Below, in pieces: positions 1-10,459 of a DNA stretch of 64,000 nt. The notes beneath the pieces were generated by a model. That model saw nothing but the letters and a program-made list of their open reading frames with translations. It was not told the DNA's origin and did no database searches. Source of the DNA: Spiroplasma endosymbiont of Agriotes lineatus (GTDB lineage: Bacteria; Bacillota_I; Bacilli_A; Mycoplasmatales; Nriv7); NCBI RefSeq assembly GCF_964019485.1, contig NZ_OZ026448.1:372001-436000 (forward strand), in the 5' to 3' direction. A program made the position numbers and the translations under genes. Within the stretch, counting starts at the first letter, position 1; every line of letters starts with the position of its first letter.

Positions 1-1
1 T

Positions 2-634
2 TTAGGACATATGGGATTATTAGACTTTGATTATCCAGTATTGCCAGACAAAACCTTACTTTTGTGAGATGAAACCAACTTATTTTTAGAAGGAACGGAT
101 TGAGAAAAAAATAATACCAAAAACGAAGAAACCGGTATTCAAGAATATTTCGCTCTGGCACGCCATTTTGGTCATATTGTTCTCGCTAGTGGTCAAAGAG
201 ATAAACATATTTGAGTTAAAGTTCGTGATATTGCCAATAATGTGATTGTGGGCATTCGTAAAAAACCCGTTAATATTTTTCGTCCCTACTTAAAAGTCAT
301 TTATGGTACGTTTACGAGCATTGAAGAATATGAACGCTGACGAAACACAAACACCTTAATTGATGCTAAAAATAGTAAAAAGGGTCGTCGCATTAAATAT
401 CGCGATATTCCTGAACTTGATATTTATTTTTTTAAACTAAAAATTCCTTTACCGATATTAAACACTTACAATTCTTTTTACCTAGCGTTTTTAAGAGATT
501 ACTTAAATGCAAAAGTGAATCCTGACTATGAAGACAAATACTATAATGACACAGCAATTGATTTAGAAGACTTGGAATATTTAAAAATGGATAAATTTAG
601 CAAATTTTTAAGAAAAATGAAAGAAAAGGAATAA
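2..634 (+). CDS. Zot-like phage assembly ATPase, C-terminal part (runs in from outside the window)
   Basis: Filamentous phages use a membrane ATPase of the Zot/pI family to extrude virions. This piece lacks the P-loop, which lies before the window, but holds the Walker B-like stretch LLLWDETNLFLEG near its start and the conserved GQRDKHIWVKVRDIANN segment. It is almost identical to the E4 homologue at 44318-45312, where the Walker A motif GSLGTGKTAF is visible. Four TGA codons are read as Trp. The gene is followed after 6 bases by the next phage gene, so they are probably co-transcribed. Confidence 0.8.
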
Positions 635-640
635 TAAAAA

Positions 641-925
641 ATGGAAAATCTCGCAAAAATGGCCGACTTTCTCGCCCAAATGCTTTATAAAGTTTTTGAT
701 TTAATTTGAAGTCTTGAAGTGCCGGGAACGAATATTCAACTAATATTTCCTTTATTCTTAACACCGGCAGCAGAATTTCTTATGGCAATTATCCTTGGGT
801 TTGGTGGTCAACAAGTTAATTTAGAAAAACAACGCCAATATGCTGTTAAAAATAAGGGGCGGTTAAGTGTGTGAGGAAAAGTTAAAAAGCAAGTAAAACC
901 AATAAAAACCAAACAAGGTAACTAA
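641..925 (+). CDS. Small plectrovirus membrane protein (94 aa)
   Basis: Starts MENLAKMADFLAQMLYKVFD and has one clear hydrophobic segment around residues 35-53, then a short basic tail (KKQVKPIKTKQ). Homologous genes sit at the same place in E2, E3 and E4, always right after the Zot-like ATPase, which suggests a minor virion or assembly role; the exact function is not known to me. It looks whole in this element. Confidence 0.7.
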
Positions 926-927
926 CA

Positions 928-1177
928 ATGTTTAAACTAATTATTATTTTTATCTTAATAACTGTTCTTGGATTATTAGCAGGTAGTCATTTTGAAACTT
1001 TAACGAACTATATTAGCGAAGGGCTTGCCAATTTCCAAAAGTTTATTACTAGCAATTTAACAATTTTAGAACTATTTTAAACCAATGGCACGAACATTTT
1101 CGCAACACCCAATCTTTACTATTCTTGGTGTTACTTGTGTACTTATTGCCTTATTTATGGTGATTAAAGGACGATAA
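928..1177 (+). CDS. Short plectrovirus membrane protein region
   Basis: Begins MFKLIIIFILITVLGLLAG, a single N-terminal hydrophobic helix, followed by a soluble middle part and a second short piece starting MARTFSQ at 1085 with its own hydrophobic helix (ILGVTCVLIALFMVI). The same two parts occur in E2 and E4. Size and layout fit a small minor coat or assembly protein of filamentous phages. Whether the two parts form one or two proteins in a live phage is not settled here. Confidence 0.55.
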
Positions 1178-1199
1178 AAAATATGAAGGGAGAGTTAAA

Positions 1200-1592
1200 A
1201 TGAAAAAACTTTTAATAAAATTATTTAAAAAAGATAATTCAAAAGAAAAGATGCCATTAAAATTAAGAATTAAAAATTCTTTTAAAAAGCAGTGGTTAAA
1301 AATAGTATTAAGTATCATTTTCATTTTTATAAGCTTATTACTTTGTGTATTAACAGCAATCAATACTAAATGAATAACCGGAACAAGTGATGAATTTAAT
1401 AATTTTATGAATGAACAAATGGTTAAATTCTTTGGCAAATTCAATAGTGGTATTATGCTAGCAGGAATATTTGTTTTTTGATGAGGCGGAGCAATATATT
1501 TTGTAATTAAATTTAAAAAATTAATTCGTTTGATTATTCAAAAAATTAAAGCAAAAAGAGCCTTGAAAAATGAAATCAAACAAACTCATTAA
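1200..1592 (+). CDS. Two-helix plectrovirus membrane protein (130 aa)
   Basis: N-terminal basic stretch (MKKLLIKLFKKDNSKEK) followed by one hydrophobic helix near residues 36-55, an extracytoplasmic loop and a second helix with FVFWWGGAIYFVI near residues 90-105, then a basic C-terminus. Purine-rich RBS GGGAGAG lies just upstream. The homologue in E4 (43364-43756) is the same length. The C-terminus overlaps the next gene by 23 bases, typical of tightly packed phage genomes. Function unknown; probably virion assembly or a minor coat protein. Confidence 0.7.
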
Positions 1593-1842
1593 TTCTTTAA
1601 AAAGATATTGATGGAGAATTTTACCTTACATTTTTATGATTACTATCTTTTTCATTCCATTTTTAAAATTGGAAATTAATGATTTGAAATTATTATATGA
1701 AAAATTTGAAGCATTAATTTCACTTATGATACTAGGATATTTAGATATATGCATCACATTAGCTGTAATTATAAATTGTGGTATTGAGTGACTTATTAAA
1801 AAAATTAAAGAAAAAAGAACAACGAGAAATAAAATATTTTAA
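1570..1842 (+). CDS. Two-helix plectrovirus membrane protein (90 aa)
   Basis: Overlaps the previous gene. Predicted helices: ILPYIFMITIFFIPFL near residues 17-32 and a second around LDICITLAVIINCGIEW. Ends in a basic tail (KKIKEKRTTRNK). An AAAAAGGAGTG ribosome site for the following adsorption gene lies directly after its stop. Homologues occur at the same place in E2 and E4. No function is recognised beyond being part of the conserved phage block. Confidence 0.65.
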
Positions 1843-1857
1843 AAAGGAGTGATAAAA

Positions 1858-3744
1858 ATGTTTATGAAAATATTTACCATGATAATTATTAGTTTCAATA
1901 ACATTTTTATCATTCCCTGAAACATTAACAATGATAAAACAACAACAGAATCAATAATTAGAAAAAAAAGACAAAATAATCAAATTTACGAAAAAGAAGT
2001 TAAACTTGACAATTTAAAAGAAGTTGAAATCGAGAATATTCAACAACAACATCATGATGAATTAAAAATAATAATAAAAGTTCCTATAATTATAAATAAA
2101 AAAAATCTTGAAGAAGTACTTAAAGAAAGACCAAAACCTACAAATGATAAACTTGAATTTATAACTCCTGTTTTTTCAAAAAACAATGAAAAAAGAAAAA
2201 ATATTGAAGATTTAACAAGAAAATATGGCAAAATAATCAATCAAAATAACAATAGAAAAACATACAAAATCCAAAAGTCTATCCAATTAGAAATGACAAT
2301 AAATTACTATGATCACTCAAACGGATATAGAATAGGAATAAATCCTAGAAAAACATTTATCATTAAAACAGAAAAAGATACAACCGACATTGGCTTGCCA
2401 AGTATAACTATTAATTTTGACGGTAACCACAACTATAATGATATTGTTGATAACCTTGATTATTTAATGATTCATCGTGGTGATTTTGACAAATTCAATT
2501 ACTCTTATCTTTATTGAACACCAGTTTTTAATTTCATTGACACCTTAGAAAAAGGTTATTACAAAGAATTTACGATTAAAAATCACGGCTTTAAAGATGA
2601 GAACTATTTTTATCATAAAACTTCTAGTGATAAAAATATAGTAAATGAGAATGTTTTGAAAATTAAGACATTTAATAAAACTCTAATTGCTGGAAATAAT
2701 TATTTACAATTATTACACGGTGAGAGTGAAATCTGAAAATACGACACCAAAAAGGATAACGATTATTACTTAATTAAGTACCTTTTCGGCGCACTAAATT
2801 ACCTCAATGTTAGATTTAGTTTTTTACGCTATGACCCTGATTTACGAAATGACATTTACCTTTATTTTAAAAACAACATTCCTAATATTAACAACAGCAA
2901 TTACAAAAATGCTTTTGACGAAATCTACGAAATCCTTGGCAATTTTTTTGCTAATTTATTTTACGCGACTTTTGACATGGACGAAAAAACTTATACCGAA
3001 ATTGATTTTAAGGGTGTGGATAATTACAACAAAGATTATTTTATTCAAATCGGTTTCTTTTATCGCTCATTAATTACCTTTTATCCTAAAAAATATTTAA
3101 TCAATGTTACTGGTAATTCAGAATTATTACTAAGAAGTTATTTTTTTACTTTTGATAAAAAAACGCACCAAGAAAATTTTAATGCCATTAAAAACAACAA
3201 TAGCATTTATCAAATTGATTTTAATGTCCTTAAATCCTATGATAATAAATTGATTACCTTGCCGACCAACAAAATCGCTAACAGTATTAATTATCTCAAT
3301 ACCGATATTGATATTCGCTACGGTATTAATATTTTTACCTTAACTTTTCCGCTTTATCACAAAGGCAACATCTCTAATTACAATTTTAAAATTTATGACT
3401 TTAATGTATTAAATTCCACGGCCTTTATTCCTGACGGTTCAACCAACTCAGAATGAGATGATTTAATTCCACCGGCAAATTGCAAATATTCTGGACGATG
3501 AATACCAACTTTTAATGATATTGGATGCGCCATTCAAAATGCTGGTATCAAAATGATAAACTGAATGCTGACAGCGTCACAAATCATTACAATTTTACGT
3601 CCGTTAGTAATTATTGCAAAAGCAACAGTTAACTTTTCAACCGCGATTTTTCCAGTTTTTAAAACAGTACCAGCTTTTTACTATACCTTTCAATTTTTAA
3701 TTGGTTTTGCCATTTTTCTAATGATATTAAGAATTTTCGTGTAA
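1858..3744 (+). CDS. Plectrovirus adsorption (pIII-like) minor coat protein, whole
   Basis: A 628-residue protein that stays open through all TGA codons. It begins with a signal peptide (MFMKIFTMIIISFNN), then a copy-specific domain at about residues 42-173, then a conserved body from about residue 185 (NHNYNDIVDNLDYLMIHRGD), and ends with two hydrophobic segments (about 570-590 and 606-626) that would anchor it in the membrane or virion. This layout is that of a filamentous-phage adsorption protein: exposed N-domain, C-terminal anchor. The N-terminal domain is repeated with about three base differences in the lipoprotein gene at 3775. E2 and E4 carry unrelated domains at this position, so the variable part is probably the receptor-facing tip; that is inference. 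Confidence 0.75.
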
Positions 3745-3760
3745 TATATATATATATATA
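3745..3760. repeat. (TA)8 tract between adsorption gene and lipoprotein gene
   Basis: Eight TA dinucleotides directly after the adsorption stop codon and 14 bases before the lipoprotein start. The equivalent tract is (TA)8 in E4 (41325-41340) and (TA)7 in E5 (63683-63696). A simple repeat this close to a start codon can slip and alter spacing of expression signals. Confidence 0.9.
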
Positions 3761-3774
3761 AAGAAGTTAAAATT

Positions 3775-4278
3775 ATGAAATTTTTAAATATACTAATTCT
3801 CTCGGAATTAGCAACATTACTCGTAACTGCTTGTAATAATACAATAAATAAATCACTAACACCACCAATAATTAAAAATCAAATTTACGAAAAAGAAGTT
3901 GAACTTGACAATTTAAAAGAAGTTGAAATCGAGAATATTCAACAACAACATCATGATGAATTAAAAATAATAATAAAAGTTCCTATAATTATAAATAAAA
4001 AAAATCTTGAAGAAGTACTTAAAGAAAGACCAAAACCCACAAATGATAAACTTGAATTTATAACTCCTGTTTTTTCAAAAAACAATGAAAAAAGAAAAAA
4101 TATTGAAGATTTAGCAAGAAAATATGGCAAAATAATCAATCAAAATAACAATAGAAAAACATACAAAATCCAAAAGTCTATCCAATTAGAAATGACAATA
4201 AATTACTATGATCACTCAAACGGATATAGAATAGGAATAAATCCTAGAAAAACATTTATCATTAAAACAGAAAAATAA
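3775..4278 (+). CDS. Phage-linked surface lipoprotein sharing the adsorption-protein tip domain
   Basis: A 167-residue lipoprotein. Signal peptide residues 1-19 end in the lipobox LVTAC with Cys20 as the acylation site, so it should be anchored on the outer face of the cell membrane. Residues about 36-167 repeat residues 42-173 of the adsorption protein encoded just upstream (DNA 3879-4276 versus 1980-2377, about three differences seen). RBS AAGAAG lies upstream. The gene sits immediately behind the adsorption gene, as do the different lipoprotein genes of E4 and E5. A possible job is to occupy the receptor or block the tip of incoming identical phages; this is inference only. Confidence 0.75.
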   Translation: MKFLNILILSELATLLVTACNNTINKSLTPPIIKNQIYEKEVELDNLKEVEIENIQQQHHDELKIIIKVPIIINKKNLEEVLKERPKPTNDKLEFITPVFSKNNEKRKNIEDLARKYGKIINQNNNRKTYKIQKSIQLEMTINYYDHSNGYRIGINPRKTFIIKTEK

Positions 4279-4382
4279 GTTAACTAAATTTAAAAACTGT
4301 TAAAATCATTATTAAGAAAGGCGGTTGTCTATAATGACAATACTCTTAAACAACTTTTTCATTTTTTCTATTTTGACAAAAT

Positions 4383-4414
4383 AAAAACCAGTAATTTTAA
4401 TTAATTACTGGTTT
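4383..4414 (-). terminator. Hairpin terminator of the propeller gene (also convergent with the lipoprotein gene)
   Basis: AAACCAGTAATT pairs with AATTACTGGTTT over a six-base loop; reading the minus strand, a T-rich stretch follows. Related hairpins with ACCAGTAATT arms lie after the E4 (about 40739-40772) and E5 (about 62843-62872) propeller genes. Positions 4279-4382 hold no gene. Confidence 0.7.
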
Positions 4415-4474
4415 GAACATTGTTCCTATTTTATCATAATAAATTTAAACTTGTTGTGCTTGTTTTAATTAAAG

Positions 4475-7400
4475 TTATTGTTCTAAATAGCTAATATCGT
4501 TTTTATAAAACCTTATACTATAGTAGTAACTGTATTTGTTCTTACCGACCCTTCTCTTTCTGATGAAAAAAAATGCTTCACCGTTAAATGTTATTTTATC
4601 ATTGTTTTTATCTATAGTAATTTCATTGGGTAATAAACTATATTTTTGTAATATTTGCATTGCCTCTGTAATTGATAAGGTGATTGTTTGTTCTTCGTTA
4701 TTATCATCAATTATTTTAGCAGTAATTATTCCGTTAATTTTTTGTTTTAAATCTAAATTAGTTTTAATTGAAAGTAATCTGATTACATATTGGGATATAA
4801 GACGTTGTTTTGGCTCCACAGATAATTCTTGTTCTGGCGAATGCAACAAATCACGATTTAAAATTAATTCTTGTTCTTGTTTATTTGTGTTTGATAAATT
4901 AAAATCCTTTGATAATGTATTTTTAATTTCAGAAGCTTTTTTATTTGAACTTGTAAAATCAGTTAATATCATTTCATCATCAATATTTAAATTTCATCCC
5001 TTAGCTATATTTTTGAAGTTATTTATCTTTAACCCTGTGGTGATTTGAAATAAATATTTTGCTTTAGTTTCATAACTACATGACGGTACTTTAATTTTTT
5101 GTGCACCCGGAGAAGAAGTGTTAGGAAAATTAATTGGTTTAAAACAAACAGCTTTTTCATCGATTGATTTTAACGAATCTGAAGTACTTGATACTTCAAT
5201 CTCAGAAAATACTAAGTTATCAATATTAATATCTTTTATTTCTTTAATTTTAGCAATAGAATAAAAGCTTTTATCTATAAAATCAAAATAAACTGTTTTT
5301 TTTAATAAGTCATTTAAATCAATATTATTAATTTCATCTTTATTTTTAATTTTATAATTAACAGTAACTTCGCCACGATATTTTCCTTTTGTTGCTTCAA
5401 TTTTTGCCGAAGTTGGTGTTTTATTAATGATTTTTATTTTATTTAAATTCAAAAAATAATCATTTTCAAAATTTAAATAATTTATAGTATTTAAAATTGT
5501 TTCATCATTATTATCTATAATTTCTTTTAATTTTGTTTTTTTAATATCTTTATTAAGAGATAATTTAATTTTAATTAAAGATAATGACTTTGAAGAAAAA
5601 AAATATAAATTACAATAATCATCCCTAAAGATATTATAAGAAATGTTTTCAATAATTTTATCAATTTCTATTGAAGTTATTATTTCTTTGTTTTTTATTA
5701 TATATATTTTACTATTTTTTATTAAATAAATAGTATCATCATTATATGAAAATGTTGTAATAATATTAGTAATATTACTAATTTTAGTCACATTTATTTC
5801 ACCGGATTTTAATGTATATACACCATCATTTGTTATAAAATAAACATTATTTTTTTTATCTGTTTCTATTGAAATTACATTGTTATTTATTCCATTTATT
5901 TTATTTGGTAATATTTGATCTTTTTTTAAAAAATAAATATTTTTATCAAAAAAATCTTTATAGTAAGTATGATGATTATAATCACTTGTAAAAAATAATG
6001 GTTCTAGAGTTTTTCCTTCAATAATTTTAGATAGTTTATTTTCTCCTCCATTTAATTTATATAATCCACCCCCGGTTTTGAAGTAAATTATATCATATTT
6101 TTTATCCTTATAAAGGTTAACAAAACTTCCATATTTTTTATTAATTCCTTTAATTTTAGTAGCAGTTGTTTCGCCAGATTTTAAAACAAAAGCACCATCA
6201 TAATCTGTTGCAAAATATAAATTATTATTTTTATCAAAAACAAATGAGCTAATTTGACTGCTTGTAATTTTAATTTTAGTAGCAGTTGTTTCGCCAGATT
6301 TTAACATATATAAACCATTTCCTTGAACCAACATATATATTATTGTTATTATCAGCAAAAATATGACTAGTGTGCCCAGTAACACCATTAATTTTGATTG
6401 GTATATTAGTGTTTTTTCTTAAAAGAAATGGAGACAATCTTTCGTTATCGAAAAAAAGAAGATAAATATTCTCATTATTATCTATAGTCAATGAAAAAAC
6501 TTCTTGATTGTTGCTATTTATTTTAATTGGTATTGTTTTATTTTTTTTAAAATAAAAGCTATATTATTTTTTATGAAATATAAATTGTTGTTTTTAACTA
6601 TTATATTATTATCACTGGTGTTAATATATTCTGCTGATTTTATAATTTCAAAAAGCTTTATTTTTTTTGTTTTTAATACAAAAATTTCATTTTTTAATTT
6701 AAAATACACATTATCATTATTATCAATAAAAAGGAAATAATTAAAATTATCTTCTGTTTGAATAATTTTATTTATAATATTTTCTTTGTATTTTAAAATA
6801 TAAAGGGCATTATTAGTTCGAAAATATGCGTTGTCTTGACTATCAATAACAACAGAACTAACGCTACCATCATTAACATCAATATTTCGAATTTTAGTAG
6901 CAGTTGCTTCACCAGATTTTATAATATATATATAATTTTACTATATCCTACAACATAAACATTATTTTTACTATCTATAGCAATTCTATTACTTTCACTA
7001 CTTTCACCAGGATACGATCCAAGAGTTTGTTCAATTCCATTAATTCTAACTAATACATTATTTTTTATTATATATAATGATTCACTTAATGAACTATTTT
7101 CTCCATCTGTTCCGATGTAAATATTATCGTTATTATCAATAATACCAAAATCAATATTAATATCATTTGTTATATTTAATTTAATTGCTGTTGTTTCACC
7201 ATATTTTAATGTATATAATCCATCATTTGTCCCAATATAAAAATTATTTTTTTTATCATTAAAGATAACCTTATTTCAAGAATTAATTTCACTTTCTATG
7301 CCATTTATTTTTTCTGGAATATTATTATCTTGTTTTAGAAAATAAAAATTATTATCTTTAATAAAATAATTATTTAAAATTGATTCTTTAACTTCTTCAA

Positions 7401-7605
7401 GTTCTGGTAATACATCAACTTTTTTAATTATTTTATTATTAAATTCTAAATAATCATTTGTAGATAGTGTTTCTATTTTATTGCTTTCTAAATTGCCGGC
7501 CTGTAAATTATTATTTTCTGTTTTTGTTGGAACATTGGCCAATATCATCGGCATTATACTTCCGATTGTACTGATACTTGTTAATGTTGCTAATAATTTT
7601 TTCAT
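4475..7605 (-). pseudogene. Secreted beta-propeller protein with possible ETX/MTX2-like C-terminal region, broken
   Basis: Broken gene (about three breaks) of a secreted-protein family found four times here. Parts: a signal peptide starting MKKLLATLTSISTIGSIMPM (no lipobox cysteine); many blades of about 40 residues with the pattern DNNNVYFxTNDGVYTLKSGETxATKI, as in beta-propellers; a conserved module with IDLNDLLKK and VPSCSYETKAKYLFQITTGL; and a C-terminal region rich in alternating beta pattern with SVEPKQRL, which resembles the insertion/strand region of aerolysin-type (ETX/MTX2) proteins. That last similarity is by eye and uncertain. The gene is convergent with the phage lipoprotein gene and head-to-head with the transposase. 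Confidence 0.55.
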
Positions 7606-7849
7606 AATTTATCAAATCCTTTTCATGAATTTTTGCTAATTAATAAATTTTTATAGTAATCACTCAACCCCTTCTTAAATTTATAAAGTTTAATTAATAC
7701 AAATTAATTATAAATAATTAAATAATAATTTCTATCATTTTTCAAGGTTGTTGAATACTAATTCTAGAAAAGCATTTATTTTAAAAACAAAAAATAAACT
7801 AACGAAATTTAACTTTGTTAAAATTACTACCAAAGAAAGGTGATTTTTT
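7606..7849. promoter_or_regulatory. Conserved divergent intergenic region, propeller gene / ISLre2 transposase
   Basis: About 245 bases between two divergent start codons. Clearly related sequence fills the same gap in E6 (51598-51841) and E5 (60892-61129), including the blocks TACAAATTAATTATAAA, AATACTAATTCTAGAAAA and GAAATTTAACTTTGTTAAAA. It must hold both promoters; RBS AAGAAAGG precedes the transposase ATG. The GAAATTTAACTTTGTTAAAA block has a TTTAAC/GTTAAA inverted symmetry. Confidence 0.55.
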
Positions 7850-9250
7850 ATGTTAAAAATTAATAATAATGTAAAAACCCCAGAAAACAAGCATTGATTC
7901 AGCTTATTTACAACCCATAAAAATATGTACACCAATAAATGTGAACAATTAGCCAACGAATATGAAAAATTAGATGAATACTTATATAAATATCATTATC
8001 GGTTAAAACAAGGTTATAAAGTAGTTCATTTTGCATCAAGAACAATTATTACAATTTTTGGTGATGTCACTTTTAAACGACGCCGATATAAATATTGAAA
8101 TCAAAAATCAGGTAAATTTGAATATGTATGTTTACTAGATAAAGAAATTGGTTTATTGCCCAAACAACGCATTTATTTTGATGTTCAATTTAAAGTTTTA
8201 AGTCTTTTAGGTGACGGTAAACGGTATCGTAATGTTTTAGATGCTCTAAATCATTGTTATATTTCAAAAGGTAGTATTTCAAATATTTTAAATAAATACG
8301 ATATTGCTGAATATTTTCAATTAGCAGAAAAAGAAACTAAAACTAGAATTGATGTCAAAAATAAGGATTTATATATTCAGCTAGATGAAACATTTTTAGC
8401 GACATTAGATCAGAAAGTTATAAACAAAAAACCAAAGAATTCGTTTGGTTACTTTTCATACCGGACATAAAGAAAAAAAATACAAAAATGCTCGTAGAGA
8501 ATTAGAAAACAAACGAGGTCATTTTCTAATGTTAAAAGTTGGTAAACGAATAAATACGATGAATTATCGTGATTTATTAATTAAGGAATTACAAAAACAT
8601 TATGTAAATATTAATTATGACAAAATAATTGTTTGTGGCGATGGTGATACTTGAATTAGAGAAATTGCCAATAGTTTTGGTAATGTTAGATATATTTTAG
8701 ATGGTTATCATGCTATTAAAAAATTAAAACAAACGGCATTTAATATTATTTTTGAAAATCGTAAAGTAACACTAAATAGTTGAATTAAATTATATAGGGA
8801 TGGAAATCATCAAGAATTAATCAAAAACATTCGTAATGTTGCTAAAAATGAATTAAATAAAGATATTAAAATAAATTTAAGAAAGGCGAGTAATTATTTC
8901 AGTAATAATAAGCAAGGTATTCATCATCAAAATTTAGAATGAAATATCGGTTGTAGCATTGAAGGTGATGTATCGCATTTAGTAAAACAACAATTAGGAT
9001 ATAGAGCAAAAATATATCATCATAAGAATTTGAATAACCCATTACATTTAAGAATGGCAAATTTAAACAAATTAAATGTATTACATTACATTAATGAAAA
9101 TATTAATTCAGAAATAGAAATCAGAAAAGAAATATATAAAAATTCATTATGAAATAAATATAATAAGAAAAATGATGATTGGATAGGCTACAATAAGTTG
9201 GACCATAATTATATAGACTTCGAAATTATTAAGAAAGAAGGAATATAAAA

Positions 9251-9530
9251 ATGGGAAATAAAACCTCACACTCTGAAGAATTTAAAAAACAAATTGTCCA
9301 TGCTATACAAAAATGGCAAAAGTGTTATTAATTTATGGAAAGAATATAATTTACCAAAACCAACTATTTATAGTTGAGTTAAAAATTATAATAATTCTGG
9401 TTCATTTAAAGCAAAAGACAATCGCATACTAGAAGAAAATGAAATAATAATTTTACGAAAAGAACTTAAAGACTTGAAAATGGAAAATGACATTTTAAAG
9501 CAAGCCGCACTGATAATGGCCAAAAAATAA
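9251..9530 (+). pseudogene. IS3 orfA (HTH protein), frameshifted
   Basis: Small helix-turn-helix protein that binds IS ends. Begins MGNKTSHSEEFKKQIV; the continuation LYKNGKSVINLWKEYNLPKP then a leucine-zipper-like [18 protein letters not shown] is in another frame, because a single-base change near 9300 shifts the frame. It ends ...IMAKK at a TAA immediately after the A6 run. With this frameshift the OrfA and OrfAB products cannot be made from the first ATG, so the IS may be immobile now. Confidence 0.75.
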
Positions 9531-10363
9531 CAATAATTAATAGCAATAAGAAAAAATATTCGATAAGAAAAATGTGTAAATTATTAAATATTTCAAAATC
9601 CAATTACTATTATCAAATTAATAAATACACAAGGAAAATAGTGAATAATTATAATCAAGAAATTATCAGTGCATTTAACGAAAGCCGCCAAGTCTATGGA
9701 GCTCGAAAAATCAAAGTATTATTAGCTCATAAAAGTATTAACCTATCTAGACACAAAATTAGAAACATTATGAAAAACAATAATTTGATATCAAAGTACA
9801 CAAAAACAAGACTTAAATGCAAAAATATTCAAGTAAATAATGATCCAGTAAATAACATTGTAAACCGAGACTTTAATAATAGAAAAATAAATGAAATTAT
9901 CGTTAGTGACTTAACTTATATAAAAGTGGGTTTTAAATGATTTTATGTATGTCTCCTAATTGATTTGTATAATCGCGAGATTGTTGGTTATAGTTCCGGA
10001 CCAAATAAAAATACGGAGTTGGTTTATCAAGCTATTATGCGAATTACTAGACCATTATCAAAAATTGAAATATTTCATACCGACCGAGGTAATGAGTTTA
10101 AAAATAATATAATTGATGAAATTTTAATAACCTTTAACATTAAAAGATCATTAAGCAATAAAGGTTGTCCATATGATAATGCAGTTGCTGAAGCAACTTA
10201 TAAAGTTTTTAAAACAAAATTTATTAATGGTAGAAAATTCAATGATCTTGCACAATTAGAACTTGAATTATTTGATTACATTAATTGATACAATAATCTT
10301 AGAATACATGGCAGTTTAAATTATTTATCTCCAGTTACTTTTAGAAAACAAATGTCTATATAA
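9524..10363 (+). CDS. IS3-family transposase OrfB (rve, DDE)
   Basis: Reached from orfA by -1 slippage on the A6 run at 9522-9527 (AAA AAA TAA becomes AAA ATA ACA), the standard IS3-family way of making the OrfAB transposase. Contains the HTH_21-like [17 protein letters not shown], the first Asp in VSDLTYIKV, the second in FHTDRGNEF and the Glu in [12 protein letters not shown], seven residues before a Lys; the DDE triad is intact. About 280 residues including two TGA-coded Trp. An in-frame ATG at 9572 could start a short form. Confidence 0.88.
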
Positions 10364-10459
10364 AAATTGTCCTAAAAAGGGTTGCCAATCCAAAATGATG
10401 ATAGTTGAATTAATAAAGGTAGAATTGTATATACAAATAAATATATTACATTTAAGTAA

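Larger units (their letters stand above)
9180..10392 (+). mobile_element. IS3-family insertion sequence (1213 bp) inside the ISLre2 transposase
   Basis: Ends are TGGATAGGCTAC on the left and GGTTGCCAATCCA on the right, imperfect inverted repeats with the 5'-TG...CA-3' termini of the IS3 family. The host target appears twice: AAATGATGAT at 9170-9179 and 10393-10402. Comparison with the uninterrupted copies at 28040 and 53480 confirms that the ten bases are duplicated. The element carries orfA and orfB with an A6 slippery site. A partial relative lies at 33360-33610. Confidence 0.9.
7850..10459 (+). pseudogene. ISLre2-family (UPF0236) transposase of E1, broken and split by IS3
   Basis: UPF0236/ISLre2 transposase, recognisable by LDEYLYKYHYRLKQGYK, the HTH-like segment DGKRYRNVLDALNHCYISKG, YIQLDETFLATLDQK (acidic catalytic-type segment), IIVCGDGDTWIREIA and DGYHAIKKLKQTA, with the family's terminal NLEWNIG and NINSEIEIRKEIYKNS stretches. 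About 465 residues if the IS3 insertion (9180-10392) is ignored. Broken, about one break besides the insertion. It sits at the right end of the phage element and reads outward towards the end at 10649, where an element's own transposase would be expected. Confidence 0.8.

Noticed and set aside
2807-3073. Hydrophobic plus-strand frame inside the adsorption gene
   Set aside because: It overlaps the conserved adsorption frame, which stays open through the whole stretch; no RBS.
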